A model generated the notes under the pieces. It made no database searches, was not told where the DNA came from, and saw nothing but the letters and a program-made list of their open reading frames with translations. A stretch of 64,000 nt of DNA from Alisma plantago-aquatica (lineage: Eukaryota; Streptophyta; Magnoliopsida; Alismatales; Alismataceae). How positions within the stretch are numbered: position 1 is the first letter of the stretch; every line of letters starts with the position of its first letter. Below are positions 23,130 to 35,498 of this stretch, in pieces. The position numbers were made by a program, and so were the translations under genes. The DNA lies in NCBI GenBank assembly GCA_963693085.1, contig OY856410.1, positions 1,393,610,863 through 1,393,674,862 of the forward strand, written 5' to 3'.

Positions 23130-26100
23130 TATTACACCCTGGTCTCACAATTACCACTAATCATGATATTAGGGCATAAATTGAGGATTTAACATAATGC
23201 AAAGATCATCCTTAACTTTTTTTTCCTTTCTTCATTTTGTTTCTCTCATGCAATCACATAAACTAACTTTACAAGAGAATCTAAACATTGATTTCTCTAA
23301 CATGATCTCAACATTTATGATACACATCTAGACATTCATTCTTTTCCTCACACTTCCATGTACATCCGACATGATAATCAAATGCATTCTCTCTTATTAA
23401 GGAAACGGTGATACAAACATCATTTACAACTCTCTCACATTTATATAAGGACCTAGAGTGATAGGGACCGATGGAACTTAACTAATCTCATACTTAACTC
23501 ATGTGGTAGATCTACTCTGATGCTTTGACCTTCTTCAAGTCCACATGGTTTCCCTAAAAATTGTGAGTAGAGGGGTGAGCCTACTCACTCAGTGAATGAG
23601 TACTTCAACGAAATAGTCTAAAGCACTGATATAATTATAGATATACTTTTGAGAAATTGATATCAATTTTAACAACAGTAAGCTTTAAAGAGACTGATCA
23701 TTGACAATCATAAATATGGCAGGATACTCTAGATATCAACAAGAGTAAATCAATATATGAGCATGCTTGATTAATTTCAAAGAGAACTAATTATTTAGAA
23801 ACATACAAAGAATAATTACTGGTAAACTATACTCAAATATTTCTTAGCCTTTCTTACTTATAAGAATCTCTTAAAAACATATATTATCATATTTTAGCTT
23901 CTGCGCTGATCATATGCAGTGTACTCTACATATGAAGACTCATAATGAACTGCAATCTCACCATACAAGACTTAGCTTAAAACCCAGGAAGCTAAGCCTA
24001 GAACTGAATCTAGGTCTGCTTGACTCAAACCGTCATGTCCGACTAAGGAGGCTAAACAGCTGGCCTTTAATTGGACCTCTCCTTCTAGGCTGAGTACACA
24101 GGTGGATGGTTTGAGATGCTCTGTGGGCCTCATCTTGGTACACTCTGTGGGTACCTCTAGGTTACAAGTGGGATCTCTGGTTCATGTTGGGTAACCTATC
24201 TTCTCTTAGGAGACTTCCTTAAGGGCTTCGTCTCCCCGCACGCTCTGTGGGTGCGATCTGATCCCTGTATACTAGTCGTTGCCAGGGTGGATTGTTTCCT
24301 CCCTACAGTGTAGACATCCATAGGGAATCTACGGTGTTCCGGGCACCTATGTCTATTATTTTATTATTCTTTGAAAGCTCTTTCTACATTGTACCTTTCT
24401 CTTACTTATACTTGACTATGGTATCTCTATGGTGCCACGTCTATTTATTTTAAGTTTATAATAAAACATGTATATCATTCTAAACTTGGCAGAGAAGTAT
24501 ATTCAAAACACTATAATATTATGAGTAATCATCATACTATACATACAAGCAGACTAAAATTCTTAAATAAATAGAATACATGTCAACTTGGCACTTCATA
24601 CACTAGAATCATGCAATTGAACTATTAAGCATCACCACATCTCATACTGACAACATTGATATCACAATACTTGATTCATTTAACACCCTATCATTAGGGT
24701 TTCATTTACCTCATTCACTTATCACATGGCTCTCATAAGGATTGCATACAACATAAACATTCACTGAATAAAGACTGCTTAGATCATATACAATCAATAT
24801 ATGTATGAAACCTTGGAACTGAGTTGAATTTAGGTTTCCATGCCATTCACCGAAATATCATGCGTCAAGAATAAAATTGAATAAATAAAGTCTATCATGT
24901 CAAGAAAATCCCTTCAAATGTATTTCACGATATCTATTCGTAAATATCCAACTTTCCTTACATCTAGGGTTTCACCCTCTTTACTGAGATATCAAACAAA
25001 TACTATTCACCTTAAATGAACTCCAAGATAGTATCTGACATATATGTATTACACATTTAGATAAACAATCATTCATAACCAAGGGGATCCATATAAACAA
25101 ATTTCTCTATTTAATTATACAGCAATTTCAGTCATAAACAATTTCCCTATATTTAGTTTACTCTTATAACCTCTGCGAATACTTAGGGAATTCTCATTAG
25201 GATGTATTGTATACATTTCTAATATGATTTTATCATCTCAAATTCATCCAAATAGAGGAAGATTCCATTTCATATCATTTTGCAACAACTTAGATCAAAC
25301 AGACAATTTAGGGTTTGTAGTCGCATACTAAGCAATTAAAGATTATGGATGATTTAACCAATTTTCATGCAATATACTGTTTAAAGGAAGTTCCCACTCA
25401 CCCTAAGGTGTGAAAACACCTTAAAAACACAGCTCCTCCCTGAAAATCTCGATCTCATATCAAATCCCAAGCAATTCACCCGATTCTTCTTCCTTTCAAC
25501 TCGAAAACCCTAGAAATGAGGGATATGAAGAAAGAGTGAGAAAAGGACTTGATTTGATATGATTTTGAATCCAATCAGGGAAGGGACGGAATCTTGACAT
25601 CTAAGAGAAGATTCACCATGAAACTATATCCAAAGAAGCTAAACTTGCATGATTTCATCATTCCTCGGACCGCAAAACCCTAGGTCAACATCTCCAACAA
25701 TTTTTCCTCTCAAACCCTAACTCTCCCTCTCTCTCTCTAGGATTTCGTTTCTCTGGTTTGAATCACAAATTATGAGATCTCCTTGTGTGTTAGGTTGACC
25801 ATATATAGCAATTGAGCTGCTTGAGTCAATTGCACATTGACCCCTCACTATAATTTCTCTTATTTAGCTGAATTTTCTGTCATAAAAATATTACTGTAAT
25901 TTGTCTACTGATAAGGTCTAAACACATCCAAAATTATGAAAATTTTACATGTTTTTTATGATTGAGTTTCAGATCTCCAATTAAAATTCTAGATCATTTG
26001 GAGTTACCAATAAATAAGTAAAAATAAAACAATACACTACTGAAAAGCACTATGTCAGCATTTTGGTTGAAGTATAGTTCGACCAAGAACCACATTCAAA

Positions 26101-26461
26101 TAACACTCAAAAATTCTGAAATTTTTCTCCAATATACATGATTGAGTTATACATATCATATACAAAATTCAATTAATAAAAAATTTGTAGAAAATATGAA
26201 AAATCATTTACCACACTGCTATCCTGGTCAAATTCCATATTCATGTACTATCAAAATCCTAATTTTTGCCAATTCGGGTTTACATTTCTCAAACCCTTAT
26301 TCTTCAAACTAAAATCATAGTTAGAGTTTATTCTTAGGTTTGAAACATCACAATTGATCTACTATCATTAATCAAGTCTAAACGATGTTCGATCTAATCA
26401 AGCATGTAATCATTCAGGTAAACCCTAGTTTACCAATTAAGCACAAATGTGGTCATTACAA
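23130..26461 (-). repeat. 3' LTR of LARD2
   Basis: This left-hand copy aligns along its length with 30005-33286. It holds a GC-richer segment at about 23985-24350, a TATA-like motif on the minus strand at about 25801-25808 and a CT-repeat at 25718-25739. No open frames are supported. It retains about 45 bases near 24950 that are missing from the right-hand LTR near 31811. Confidence 0.9.
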
Positions 26462-26477
26462 TTCTCACCCCCTTAAA
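26462..26477 (-). other. Polypurine tract of LARD2
   Basis: On the minus strand it reads TTAAGGGGGTGAGAAT directly before the LTR start TGTAATGACC, a typical Gypsy polypurine tract. The bases beyond it read ...GACGAAATTTT, as in many plant Gypsy elements. Confidence 0.85.
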
Positions 26478-27330
26478 AAATTTCGTCCCCAAAACATAAA
26501 TACACAAAAAGTATATTCATAGTTTATTTTAAGATTCTAAAATCTTGCATGTCATTATATTCTTGTATTTCATACTTGAATGTAGTTTTCAACATTAAGC
26601 CCTTCATTTCTTTTCTAATCACAACATGTTTGAAATAGTTCTCAATGATAACAAACAAATTATCTATGCCACAATAAATCATAGGATAGAGAGAGAAACA
26701 ACCATTCAATATTTTCATACTCTTGAGGTGTTACCTTAACATTGATAATCTGATCCAACCATCTCAATTCATATGGCTCAATATGTACTATTGTTCTGTG
26801 TTACCTCTAAGTCACAAAAGAGAGTTCACCACGTTGTTTTGAATTTTACTATTATGCTACTCAAATAGAAAAACAGTCTTGAGTTGGAAGACTAGATTCA
26901 ACAAAAATTGTACAATACTACTCACGGCATCCCCATTGCATCATGGATGCATAAAGTGAAGCATTACCATCACATTCCATATTATTCTCAAGTATGCACC
27001 CACACATAATTCAAGGTGTAACCATCGAGTTTTATCATACTAGAGTTTCAACAATAGTAACAAAGTACTCCATGATTGTATTAGTCATTTAAGGATTATT
27101 CATGCCCAATTACCATCACTTAGTTATATTAAATCTAGGTATAACAAGCTATACCTCATTAGGGTTACATATCAATACAATATGGTTATCATCCTTTCTA
27201 TTCATATGAGTGAATAGGTAAGACCACCTTATTTACGGTAACCCTCCATTTATTTTATCATCATTTGACCCATATCACCATACCACAATTGTACAATACT
27301 AAGATGGATTACTAGTATGAATGACTACAA

Positions 27331-27448
27331 CTATTAGACACATGAAATTAACATATTGCTTGCACATGTACACTGAAATCATACGTAGACTATTAGACAC
27401 CTGAAATTAACATATTGCTTGCACATGTACACTGAAATCATATGTAGA
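27331..27448. repeat. 59-base tandem duplication in LARD2
   Basis: Two adjacent units (27331-27389 and 27390-27448) differ at only two positions, so the duplication is recent relative to the rest of the element. Confidence 0.9.
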
Positions 27449-29989
27449 ACCAATTTACATCCCTTAATATACCTTCAATAAATTATACTTCTAAAAACAA
27501 ATTCACATATTACTAAAAGCCATTATTTTCTCTTATCTCTCTCCTCATTCATTACTACTTACTTTTTGCTACTTATCCTTCTCATTTTAATCATGTAGAT
27601 TAAACATCCCAAAAATTTAAACATACAAGGTACGAATAGATTATTCATCATTCTTGCTATCACTACAAGAATTTATTTCATATCACACTTCACTCATATT
27701 GTATTTCTCCTTTTGTTCAAAACACACCTCTTATATTTCAAATCTATTTCTTATCCTTTGCTCTGAATCATTTCCATATTGTTTATCTACCTTTCAGATT
27801 AGCTACCTTTAAATCATGGATTACTATCAGTTCTAGTTTACTTCTCATAGTGCAAATCTCATGATCTTGTTTTACAAAGATGCTAGTATTCAAGGTCAAA
27901 TCACTAGTGACATCCCTTGAACTACTACAACTCTAAACATTCTAGGGTTTGGTCCTTATCAGTAACATGACGTTATTGTGATGTGACTTTTCTCCCTTAA
28001 TTTGAAATTCAAACTTTGGATCTCACAAGTTTTACTAAAGTCTTATTTATCTTATTGATTGAATTTCCTTTCTCTTACTTGGCCATTCAAATAGATTACA
28101 TTCTCAATTACCCTGCTAGGGTTTCATCATCATATTGTGTGTCATTATTACATTCACTAGATGTCTCTACCACAGTGGTTATACATCATATATGATTCAT
28201 TTTTCTTATCACTTCATTCCCACATTTCTCTCATTAAGGAAGATATGAAAGAGAAGATGATTTTGAGACTTAGATTTCTTAACTTCAAACATTCATTAAT
28301 ACATTTCTCATATTTAGGTTTAATTAATTATCAACAGGGATACTTGACTAATTAGCACTTTCTTCAATCTCACAACCTCTTTCTTTTATAATCTATATTA
28401 CTCCATTATGTTTCAAACCCTTCCTTACTTTCCATAATCCCCTTACCATATACTAATATTCCACATGTCATCTTTAACTTCTAGTTTTCTCTTATGATCA
28501 TGTTTCTTCTTTTATGTGTATGATCATGTATACCATGTTGCATATATTTCTTTTTATCCTTCTACTAATATGAAGTTGAAATTCTAACTCAATAATCTCT
28601 GTACTAGTTTCACCTCATGTTTAATACATTACATATCCTTCATTTTAAATCAAACGGCTCATGCATGGGTCAAACTTAGTATCTCTTTTAATCAAGTTTT
28701 TTTCCCTTCTGAATATAGTCTACCATTGTATGACTTATTCATTGGTTAAGCTACACTTTTGTTAAAACTAGTTTGTTGTTCTATAGAGACTTGGAATCCA
28801 AAGGTAGTAAGGATGAATGTATTAAATTCACAATAAAGGTATACATTTTATGCTCTCCATTATATCATAACCCTCATTCCTTAATCAAGCTCATCATTTC
28901 CAACGTTTATCTTTATTTTAACTTAGTTTCTTATCCTAGTATTATGATTTACATGCTCATCTAGTTATCTTCACTTTAACTCTTCTAAAGACTCTTCACT
29001 TATTGTCTACTTAACTCTTTTCTTCTATTTTCCCTTTGCTTTGAGTACATAAAAACATTGTACTCAGTTATATAATCCATTCCTCATGATTGATTCTTAC
29101 TATCTTGGCCCCTTACATACTTTTCTCTTATCTTTTTCATATTTCATATTTAGAGTTCATTTAATACTAATAATTAAATTTAATCTGAACCTTTTGTCAT
29201 GTTCCTTTATTCCCAATTAAGGGTTTCTCATATGAGGCCCCAAAGTTGGATCTCAGATATCAATTCCAACTGAGTCTTAGTTATCCCAATCTTTCCCTTA
29301 TACTTCAAAATCTTAGAGTATATACATTCATACTAGAATTTTGGATCTAATCTATTCAGAATTTACTCTAGTTATGTTACTAATAGGAGTCATTATATCC
29401 CATTAATGCATCCTGCCAACCGGACCAGGCCGAACTTGCAGTCCTGAAGCCAAGAGCTACTCAGGATTACTCAACTCCTATTCATCTCAACTGTGTGGAA
29501 GAACACTTATCCACTTAGTAAAGCTCATTCAAAGATCATTTCTAGTCTACTTTATATAAAGAATGTAATCAATAAATGCTACAATTGCATAGTGTACAAC
29601 AAATCTTAAATACCCATATATATTTCAAAATACTAAATATCTGAATTCAAACATATAAGAGCTTTTATATTCATCTCCAATAAAACAACAATATGAAATG
29701 AAAGTTCTATCTCATTTTATATTTATGCTCTTAATTCATGTTACTTATCTGGTTTCTAACCCTAATATTTCTAGGGTTCCTCTCTAGACCATCCTTCCAC
29801 TATATACCTGGCCAGGGTATACATGAAAGAATAGACAGAGTAGCTTGATACTGGTTGATCCAAGTACTCAGATACCAGGCCAGGATATCCAAATACTCAA
29901 ATCCCTAGAGCTAACATCATAACATCTCCTATCTACCACACTTATGACTCTAACTTACTAACTTAATGGTCCCTGACAACTCATCCTAA

Positions 29990-30001
29990 GCTTTGATACC
30001 A
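29990..30001 (-). promoter_or_regulatory. Primer binding site of LARD2 (initiator Met tRNA type)
   Basis: On the minus strand it reads TGGTATCAAAGC, one base from TGGTATCAGAGC, three bases inside the 5' LTR end at 30005. Confidence 0.85.
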
Positions 30002-30004
30002 AAT

Positions 30005-33000
30005 TGTTACACCCTGGTCTGACAATTACCACTAATCATGAGATTAGGGCATAAATTGAGGATTTAACGTAATACAAAGATCACCCTTAATTCCTTTCTT
30101 CATTTTGTTTCTCTCATGCAATCACATAAACTAACTTTACAAGAGAATCTAAACATTGATTTATCTAACATGATCTCAACATTCATGATACACATCTAGA
30201 AATTCATTCTTTTCCTCACACTTCCATGTACATATGACATGATAATCAAATGCATTCTCTCTTATTAAGGAAATGGAGATACAAACATCATTTACAACTC
30301 TCTCACATCTATACAAGGACCTAGAGTGACAGGGACTGACTGAACTTAACTAATCTCATACTTAACTCATGTGGTAGATCTACTCTGATGCTTTGACCTT
30401 CTTCAAGTCCACATGGTTTCCCTAAAAATTGTGAGTAGAGGGGTGAGCCTACTCACTCAGTGAATGAGTACTTCAAAGAAATAGTCTAAAACATTGATAT
30501 AATTACATATATACTTTTGAGCAACTGATATCAATTATAATAGTAGTAAACTTTAAAGAACTGATCATTGACAATCATAAATATGGTATAATACTCTAGA
30601 TATCAACAAGAGTAAATCAATATATGAGCATGCTTTATTAATTTCAAAGAGAACTGATAATTTAGAAACATACAAAGAATAATTACTGGGAAACTGTACT
30701 CAAATCTTTCTTAGCCTTTCTTACTTATAAGAATCTCTTAAAAACTTATATCATCATATTTTACCTTATGCCATGATCATATGCAGTGTACTCTACATAT
30801 GAAGACTCGTAACGAACTACGATCTCACTGTATAAGACTTAGCTTAAAATCGGGGAAGCTAAGCCTAGAACTGAATCTGGGTCTACTTGACTCAAACTGT
30901 CATGTCTGACTAAGGCGGCTAAACAGCTGGCCTTTAATTGGACCTCTCCTTCTAGGCTGAGTACACAGGTGGAGGGTCTGAGACGCTCTGTGGGCCTCAT
31001 CTTGGTACGCTCTGTGGGTACCTCTGGGTTACCACCGGGATCTCTGGTTCATGTTGGGTAACCTATCTTCTCTTAGGAGACTTCCTCAAGGGCTTCATCT
31101 CCCCACATGCTTTGTGGGTGCGATCTGATCCCCGTATACTTGTCACTGCCAGGGTGGATTATTTCCTCCCTATAGTGCAGACATCCGTAGGGAATCTACA
31201 GTGTTCATGGCACCTATGCCTATTATTGTATTATTCTTGGAAAGCTCTTTCTACATTGTACATTTCTCTTACTTATACTTGACTCTGGTATCTCTATGGT
31301 ACTGTTTCTATATATTTGAATTTTATAATACAACATGTATATCATTCTAAACTTGTAGAGAAGTATATTCAAAACACTATGATATTCTGAGTAATCATCA
31401 TATTATACATACAGGCAGACTAAAATTCTTTAATAAATAGAATACATGTCAACTTGGCACTTTATACACTAGAATCATGCAATTGAAATGTTAAGCATCA
31501 CCATATCTCATACTGAGAACATTGATATCACAATACTTGATTCATTGACCACCCTATCCTTAGGGTTTCATTTACCTCATTCACTTATCACATGGCTCTC
31601 ATAAGGATTTCATACGACATAAACATTCACTGAATAAAGACTACTTAGATCATATACAATCAATATATGTATGAAACCTTGGAACTGAGCTGAATTTAGG
31701 TTTCCATGCCATTCACTGAAATATCATGCATCAAGAATAAAATTGAATAAATAAAGTCTATCATGTTAAGAAAATCCCTTCAAATGGATTCCACGACATC
31801 TATTCGTAAATTGAATAAACAAACACTATTCACCTTAAACGAAATCCAAGATAGTATCTGACATATATGTATTATGCATTCAGATAAACAATCATTCATA
31901 ACCAAGGGGGTCCATATAAACAAATTTCTCTATTTAATTATACAACAATTTCAGTCATAGACAATTTCCCTATATTTCAGTTTACTCTTATAACCTCTAA
32001 AAATACTTAGTGAATTCTCATTAGGATGTATTGTATACATTTCTAATATGATTTTATCATCTAAAATTCATCCAAACAGAGGAGGATTCCATTTCATATC
32101 ATTTTGCAACAACTTAGATAAAACAGACAATTCAGGGTTTGTAGTCGCATACTAAGCAATTAAAGATTATGGATGATTTAACCAATTTTTGTGCAATATA
32201 CTGTTTAAAGGAAGTTCCCACTCACCCTAAGGTGTGAAAACGCCTTAAAAACGCAACTCCTCCCTGAAAATCTCAATCTCATATCAAATCCCTAGCAATT
32301 CACCCGATTCTTCTACCTTTCAACTCGGAAACCCTAGAAATGAGGGATTATGAAGAAAGAGTGAGAAAAGGTCTTGATTTGATATGATTTCAAATCCAAT
32401 CTGGGAAGGGATAAAATCTTGACATATGATAGAAGATTCATCATGAAACTATATCCAAAGAAGCTAAACTTATGTGATTTCATCATTCCTCAGACCGCAA
32501 AACCCTAGGTCAGCATCTCCATCAATTTCTCCTCTCAATCCCTAACTCTCCCTCTCTCTCTCTAAGATTTCATTTCTCTAGTTTGAATCACGAATTATGA
32601 GAGATCCTTGTGTGTTAGGTTGACTATATAGACCAATTGATCTTCTTGGATCAATTGCACATTGACCCCTCACTATACTTTCTCTTATTTCAGCTAAATT
32701 TTCTGTCATAAAAATATTACTATAATTCATCTACTGATAAGGTCTAAACGCATCCAAAAATTATGAAAAATTTACATTTTGTTTATGATTGAGTTTGAGA
32801 TCTCAGTTTAAAATTTAAGATAATTTGGAGTAACCAATAAATAAATAAAAATAAAACACTACACTACTAAAAAGCATTCTGTCAGCATTTTGGTCGAAGT
32901 ATAGTTTGACCAAGAACCACATTCAAAGAACACTCAAAAATTCTGAATTTTTTCTCCAATATACATGATTGAGTTATCCATATCATATACAAAATTAAAT

Positions 33001-33286
33001 TAACACAAATTTTTAGAAAATAAGAAAAATCATTTACCACACTGCTATCCTGATCAAATTCCATATTCATGTACTATCAAAACCTTAATTTTTTCCGATT
33101 AGGGTTTACATTTCTCAAACCCGGATTCTTCAAACTAAAATCATAGTTAGAGTTTCTTCTTAGGTTTGAAACATCACAATTGATCTACTATCATTAATCA
33201 AGTCTAAACATTGTTCAATCTAATCAAACATGTAATCATTCAGGTAAACCCTAGTTTACCAATTAAGCATAAATGTGGTCATTACA
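30005..33286 (-). repeat. 5' LTR of LARD2
   Basis: The right-hand copy keeps the canonical TGTTACA end at 30005. A TATA-type motif on the minus strand (CTATATAGTC, 32624-32631), followed downstream on that strand by a GA-repeat near 32552-32565, is the best promoter candidate. No coding capacity. Confidence 0.9.
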
Positions 33287-33291
33287 GAATC

Positions 33292-35018
33292 CTAACCCTA
33301 ATGACATAATGTGAATGACACAAATCTTGATGAAATGGTAGTGGTAATGAAATACTATCTTTCTTGTTATAAGTTCCTAACCATGCAAGTAGCACAAGTG
33401 GATATGCATAGATAGGTAAGAGCTATGGTGTTTTTGAGATGTTTGAATGGGCCTTATGAGGCATGTGATATGTTGGTATCACAAAAAGAGGAGGTAAATG
33501 GTCTTATGACCTAATGATGGCTTATTGCCTTACTTTAGATGATAATTTCCTCACTAATGAGATGAGAGGTTGCTACCCTAAAAGTATGTGGTCCTGGTGA
33601 TGATAATTATGGTGGATGACAAGCATCAAGTGGTAATGTGATGAGATCACACCTTATATGCTCAGTCACTTTCTGGTAATGTGTTATGTCCTTATTCTGT
33701 AGAACTTGTTTAGAGTTTATACGTTGTAACTTGATTGATGCTAAAAGACACTTAAATGACCTAACTAATCAAGTAAAACCTAATCATGTAGCTTTCCCTA
33801 TGTCATATATCCATTCAGTGTCAGTGTTTGCTAAATGGTGAAATGAGTTTAATGCGGAGCACATATTTTTGAATATGTGCGGGTGAGCATGAATATCCCA
33901 TTACGTCCAGGATATGTGACACAGGATTGGATGGGGGCTATACCCTGGAAGAGTGTGGCTTTGGGCTATAGCTTGGTGATGTGTGACGTAGGATTAGCTG
34001 TGGGCCATACCCTAGAAGAGTGTGGATGTGGGTCGTAGTTCTGTTTCACCAACACTGTGACCTATACCAAGGTAGGTTAGGTTTGCACAGCTTGACTATA
34101 TGTCACTGGAATCAATCTGACTGATGATGTCACTGCATGTTTCACTCGTGAACTGGCTAGGAGGTGGTGAGGTTGTGGAGTCTGGATCTTCTACTAGACC
34201 TAGTATGGCACCAATTTCAACTTAGCAGTGGTCGGTTGGATTCGGGTGGTACGACTCAAATCCTTGGGGCAAAATAAAATGTGTAAACAGCCATGTAGTG
34301 TACTTGTGTAGGATCAAATACAGAAACATTAGATGAGGCCTTTCTTGATTTTATACAGAATTTTTGATTGGAAATATACATGTTCTTCATATTCCTTTTG
34401 TAATGTTAAGATGTTTCACAATTCAATAGTAATTGCTTATTCTATTAATAATTATTACTACTTGTCATGATTATAATTTTACTACTTATTTTAATCATCT
34501 TATCTGTGATAATAATAGAGTTGGTGGAGAGTTATATCTCCCACTGAGATTTTGAATCTAACCTCATGGGTTCCCCACATCCTTTTTAGGTGGATGCGCA
34601 CGATGAGGTAGAGATCGTGAAGCAGAGGTTGAGGACCAGTAGGAAAGATAGTAGCTAACAAGGTTGGATGTGTTGTTGGATGTATTTTGTTGTTAGAGTC
34701 CTAGAGTCATCCTTGTACACTCGAGTCTTTGGGAATATTTTGTAGATGTGATTTTGATGTGTGGTTGGTTGTGTACCTATTTATGAACAGTTGTAATGGA
34801 TATGTATATATTTTTTGGAACAATTTTCCTTATAACAGGTTGGTGGCACACATGGTAAGTGCTTTGAGGCATGATTGGACTCGTATGTAAAGTTTTTTAT
34901 TGTTTGGAAGTTTTATGAAAAAGGTTTTAATTTTCAGTATTTTCTGGTAATCTACTTGTTAAAAAAAATTTGTAGTTTTGTTTTGAGTAATCTCACTTTT
35001 GTGGCACGGGACATCACA
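33292..35018 (+). repeat. 5' LTR of the Tekay-like element, second segment
   Basis: It aligns with 54253-55968 of the 3' LTR and ends ATCACA just before the primer site. The GAATC at 33287-33291 is the second copy of the LARD2 duplication. The only open frames are the short ones that recur by chance in the other LTR. Confidence 0.9.
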
Positions 35019-35025
35019 GATAGGT

Positions 35026-35037
35026 TGGAATCAGAGC
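35026..35037 (+). promoter_or_regulatory. Primer binding site of the Tekay-like element
   Basis: TGGAATCAGAGC differs by one base from the tRNA-iMet primer site TGGTATCAGAGC and lies seven bases after the LTR end at 35018. Confidence 0.8.
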
Positions 35038-35151
35038 TTTAGGTTTTTTGAGTCTACATGGACTTAGACTAGGGCTGTATCTATTCTTATGTCCTCCAAT
35101 CTGTCTTATAGTGACTTGTGTTTATCCAAAAGAAGAAAATAAAGCTTAAAG

Positions 35152-35498
35152 ATGTCTAGAGAACACGAAGAACATGTTGGTGAGAGCAGTGTTGCTACAT
35201 CGGGTGGTGGTGCAAGGAACCAGACATGAGAAGACTAGGTGCCTGAAGTCCCCTAGTTTGACCCAGCCATGATTGAAAATCATGCCTTTCAATCTCTTTT
35301 TGGGTAGTTTATGGCTACTATGACTCATATGGCAAACAGGATGCCTACACCTCAGCCTAGGGCACCGGTTCCCCATACTGAATCTTCGGGTACTGGGAAG
35401 ACTTTTGAGAGTCTCTGCCATGTTGGGGAAATAGAGTATGTTGGGACGGCTTATCCAGTGGATGCGGATAGTGGCTTACTAAGCTTGAGAAAGCCTTT
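35152..35498 (+). pseudogene. gag: Tekay-like gag, N-terminal part, with stops
   Basis: The reading begins at the ATG of 35152 (MSREHEEHVGESSVATSG...). It contains three early stops and then the open piece 35311-35498, whose end resembles the start of the retrotransposon gag domain. The Athila-like element splits it after 35498 within CCTTT; the gag resumes at 47747. Capsid function is lost. Confidence 0.75.

Larger units (their letters stand above)
26462..30004 (-). mobile_element. Internal region of LARD2, non-coding
   Basis: These 3.5 kb are strongly AT-rich. The longest open frames are about 64 codons and match nothing I recognise. No gag, protease, reverse transcriptase or integrase motif was seen on either strand. 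The only structures noted are the 59-base tandem duplication at 27331-27448 and a GC-richer patch at 29411-29470. Confidence 0.75.
23130..33286 (-). mobile_element. LARD2: minus-strand non-coding LTR retrotransposon inside the Tekay 5' LTR
   Basis: The 5-base duplication GAATC flanks it (23125-23129 and 33287-33291). Its LTRs are unusually long, 3332 bases (23130-26461) and 3282 bases (30005-33286). On the minus strand they start TGTAATGACC and end GTGTAACA. The primer site and purine tract both show minus-strand orientation. The 3543-base internal region has no coding sequence. The element could move only with proteins supplied by another Gypsy-type element. LTR divergence is about 5% by eye. 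The outer left end reads TATTACA instead of TGTTACA, a C-to-T change on the minus strand. Confidence 0.92.

Noticed and set aside
23130..33286. Possible host gene with introns in the large region without open frames
   Set aside because: The region is bounded by matching LTRs with a GAATC duplication and has primer and purine tracts; no exon-like coding stretch was seen.
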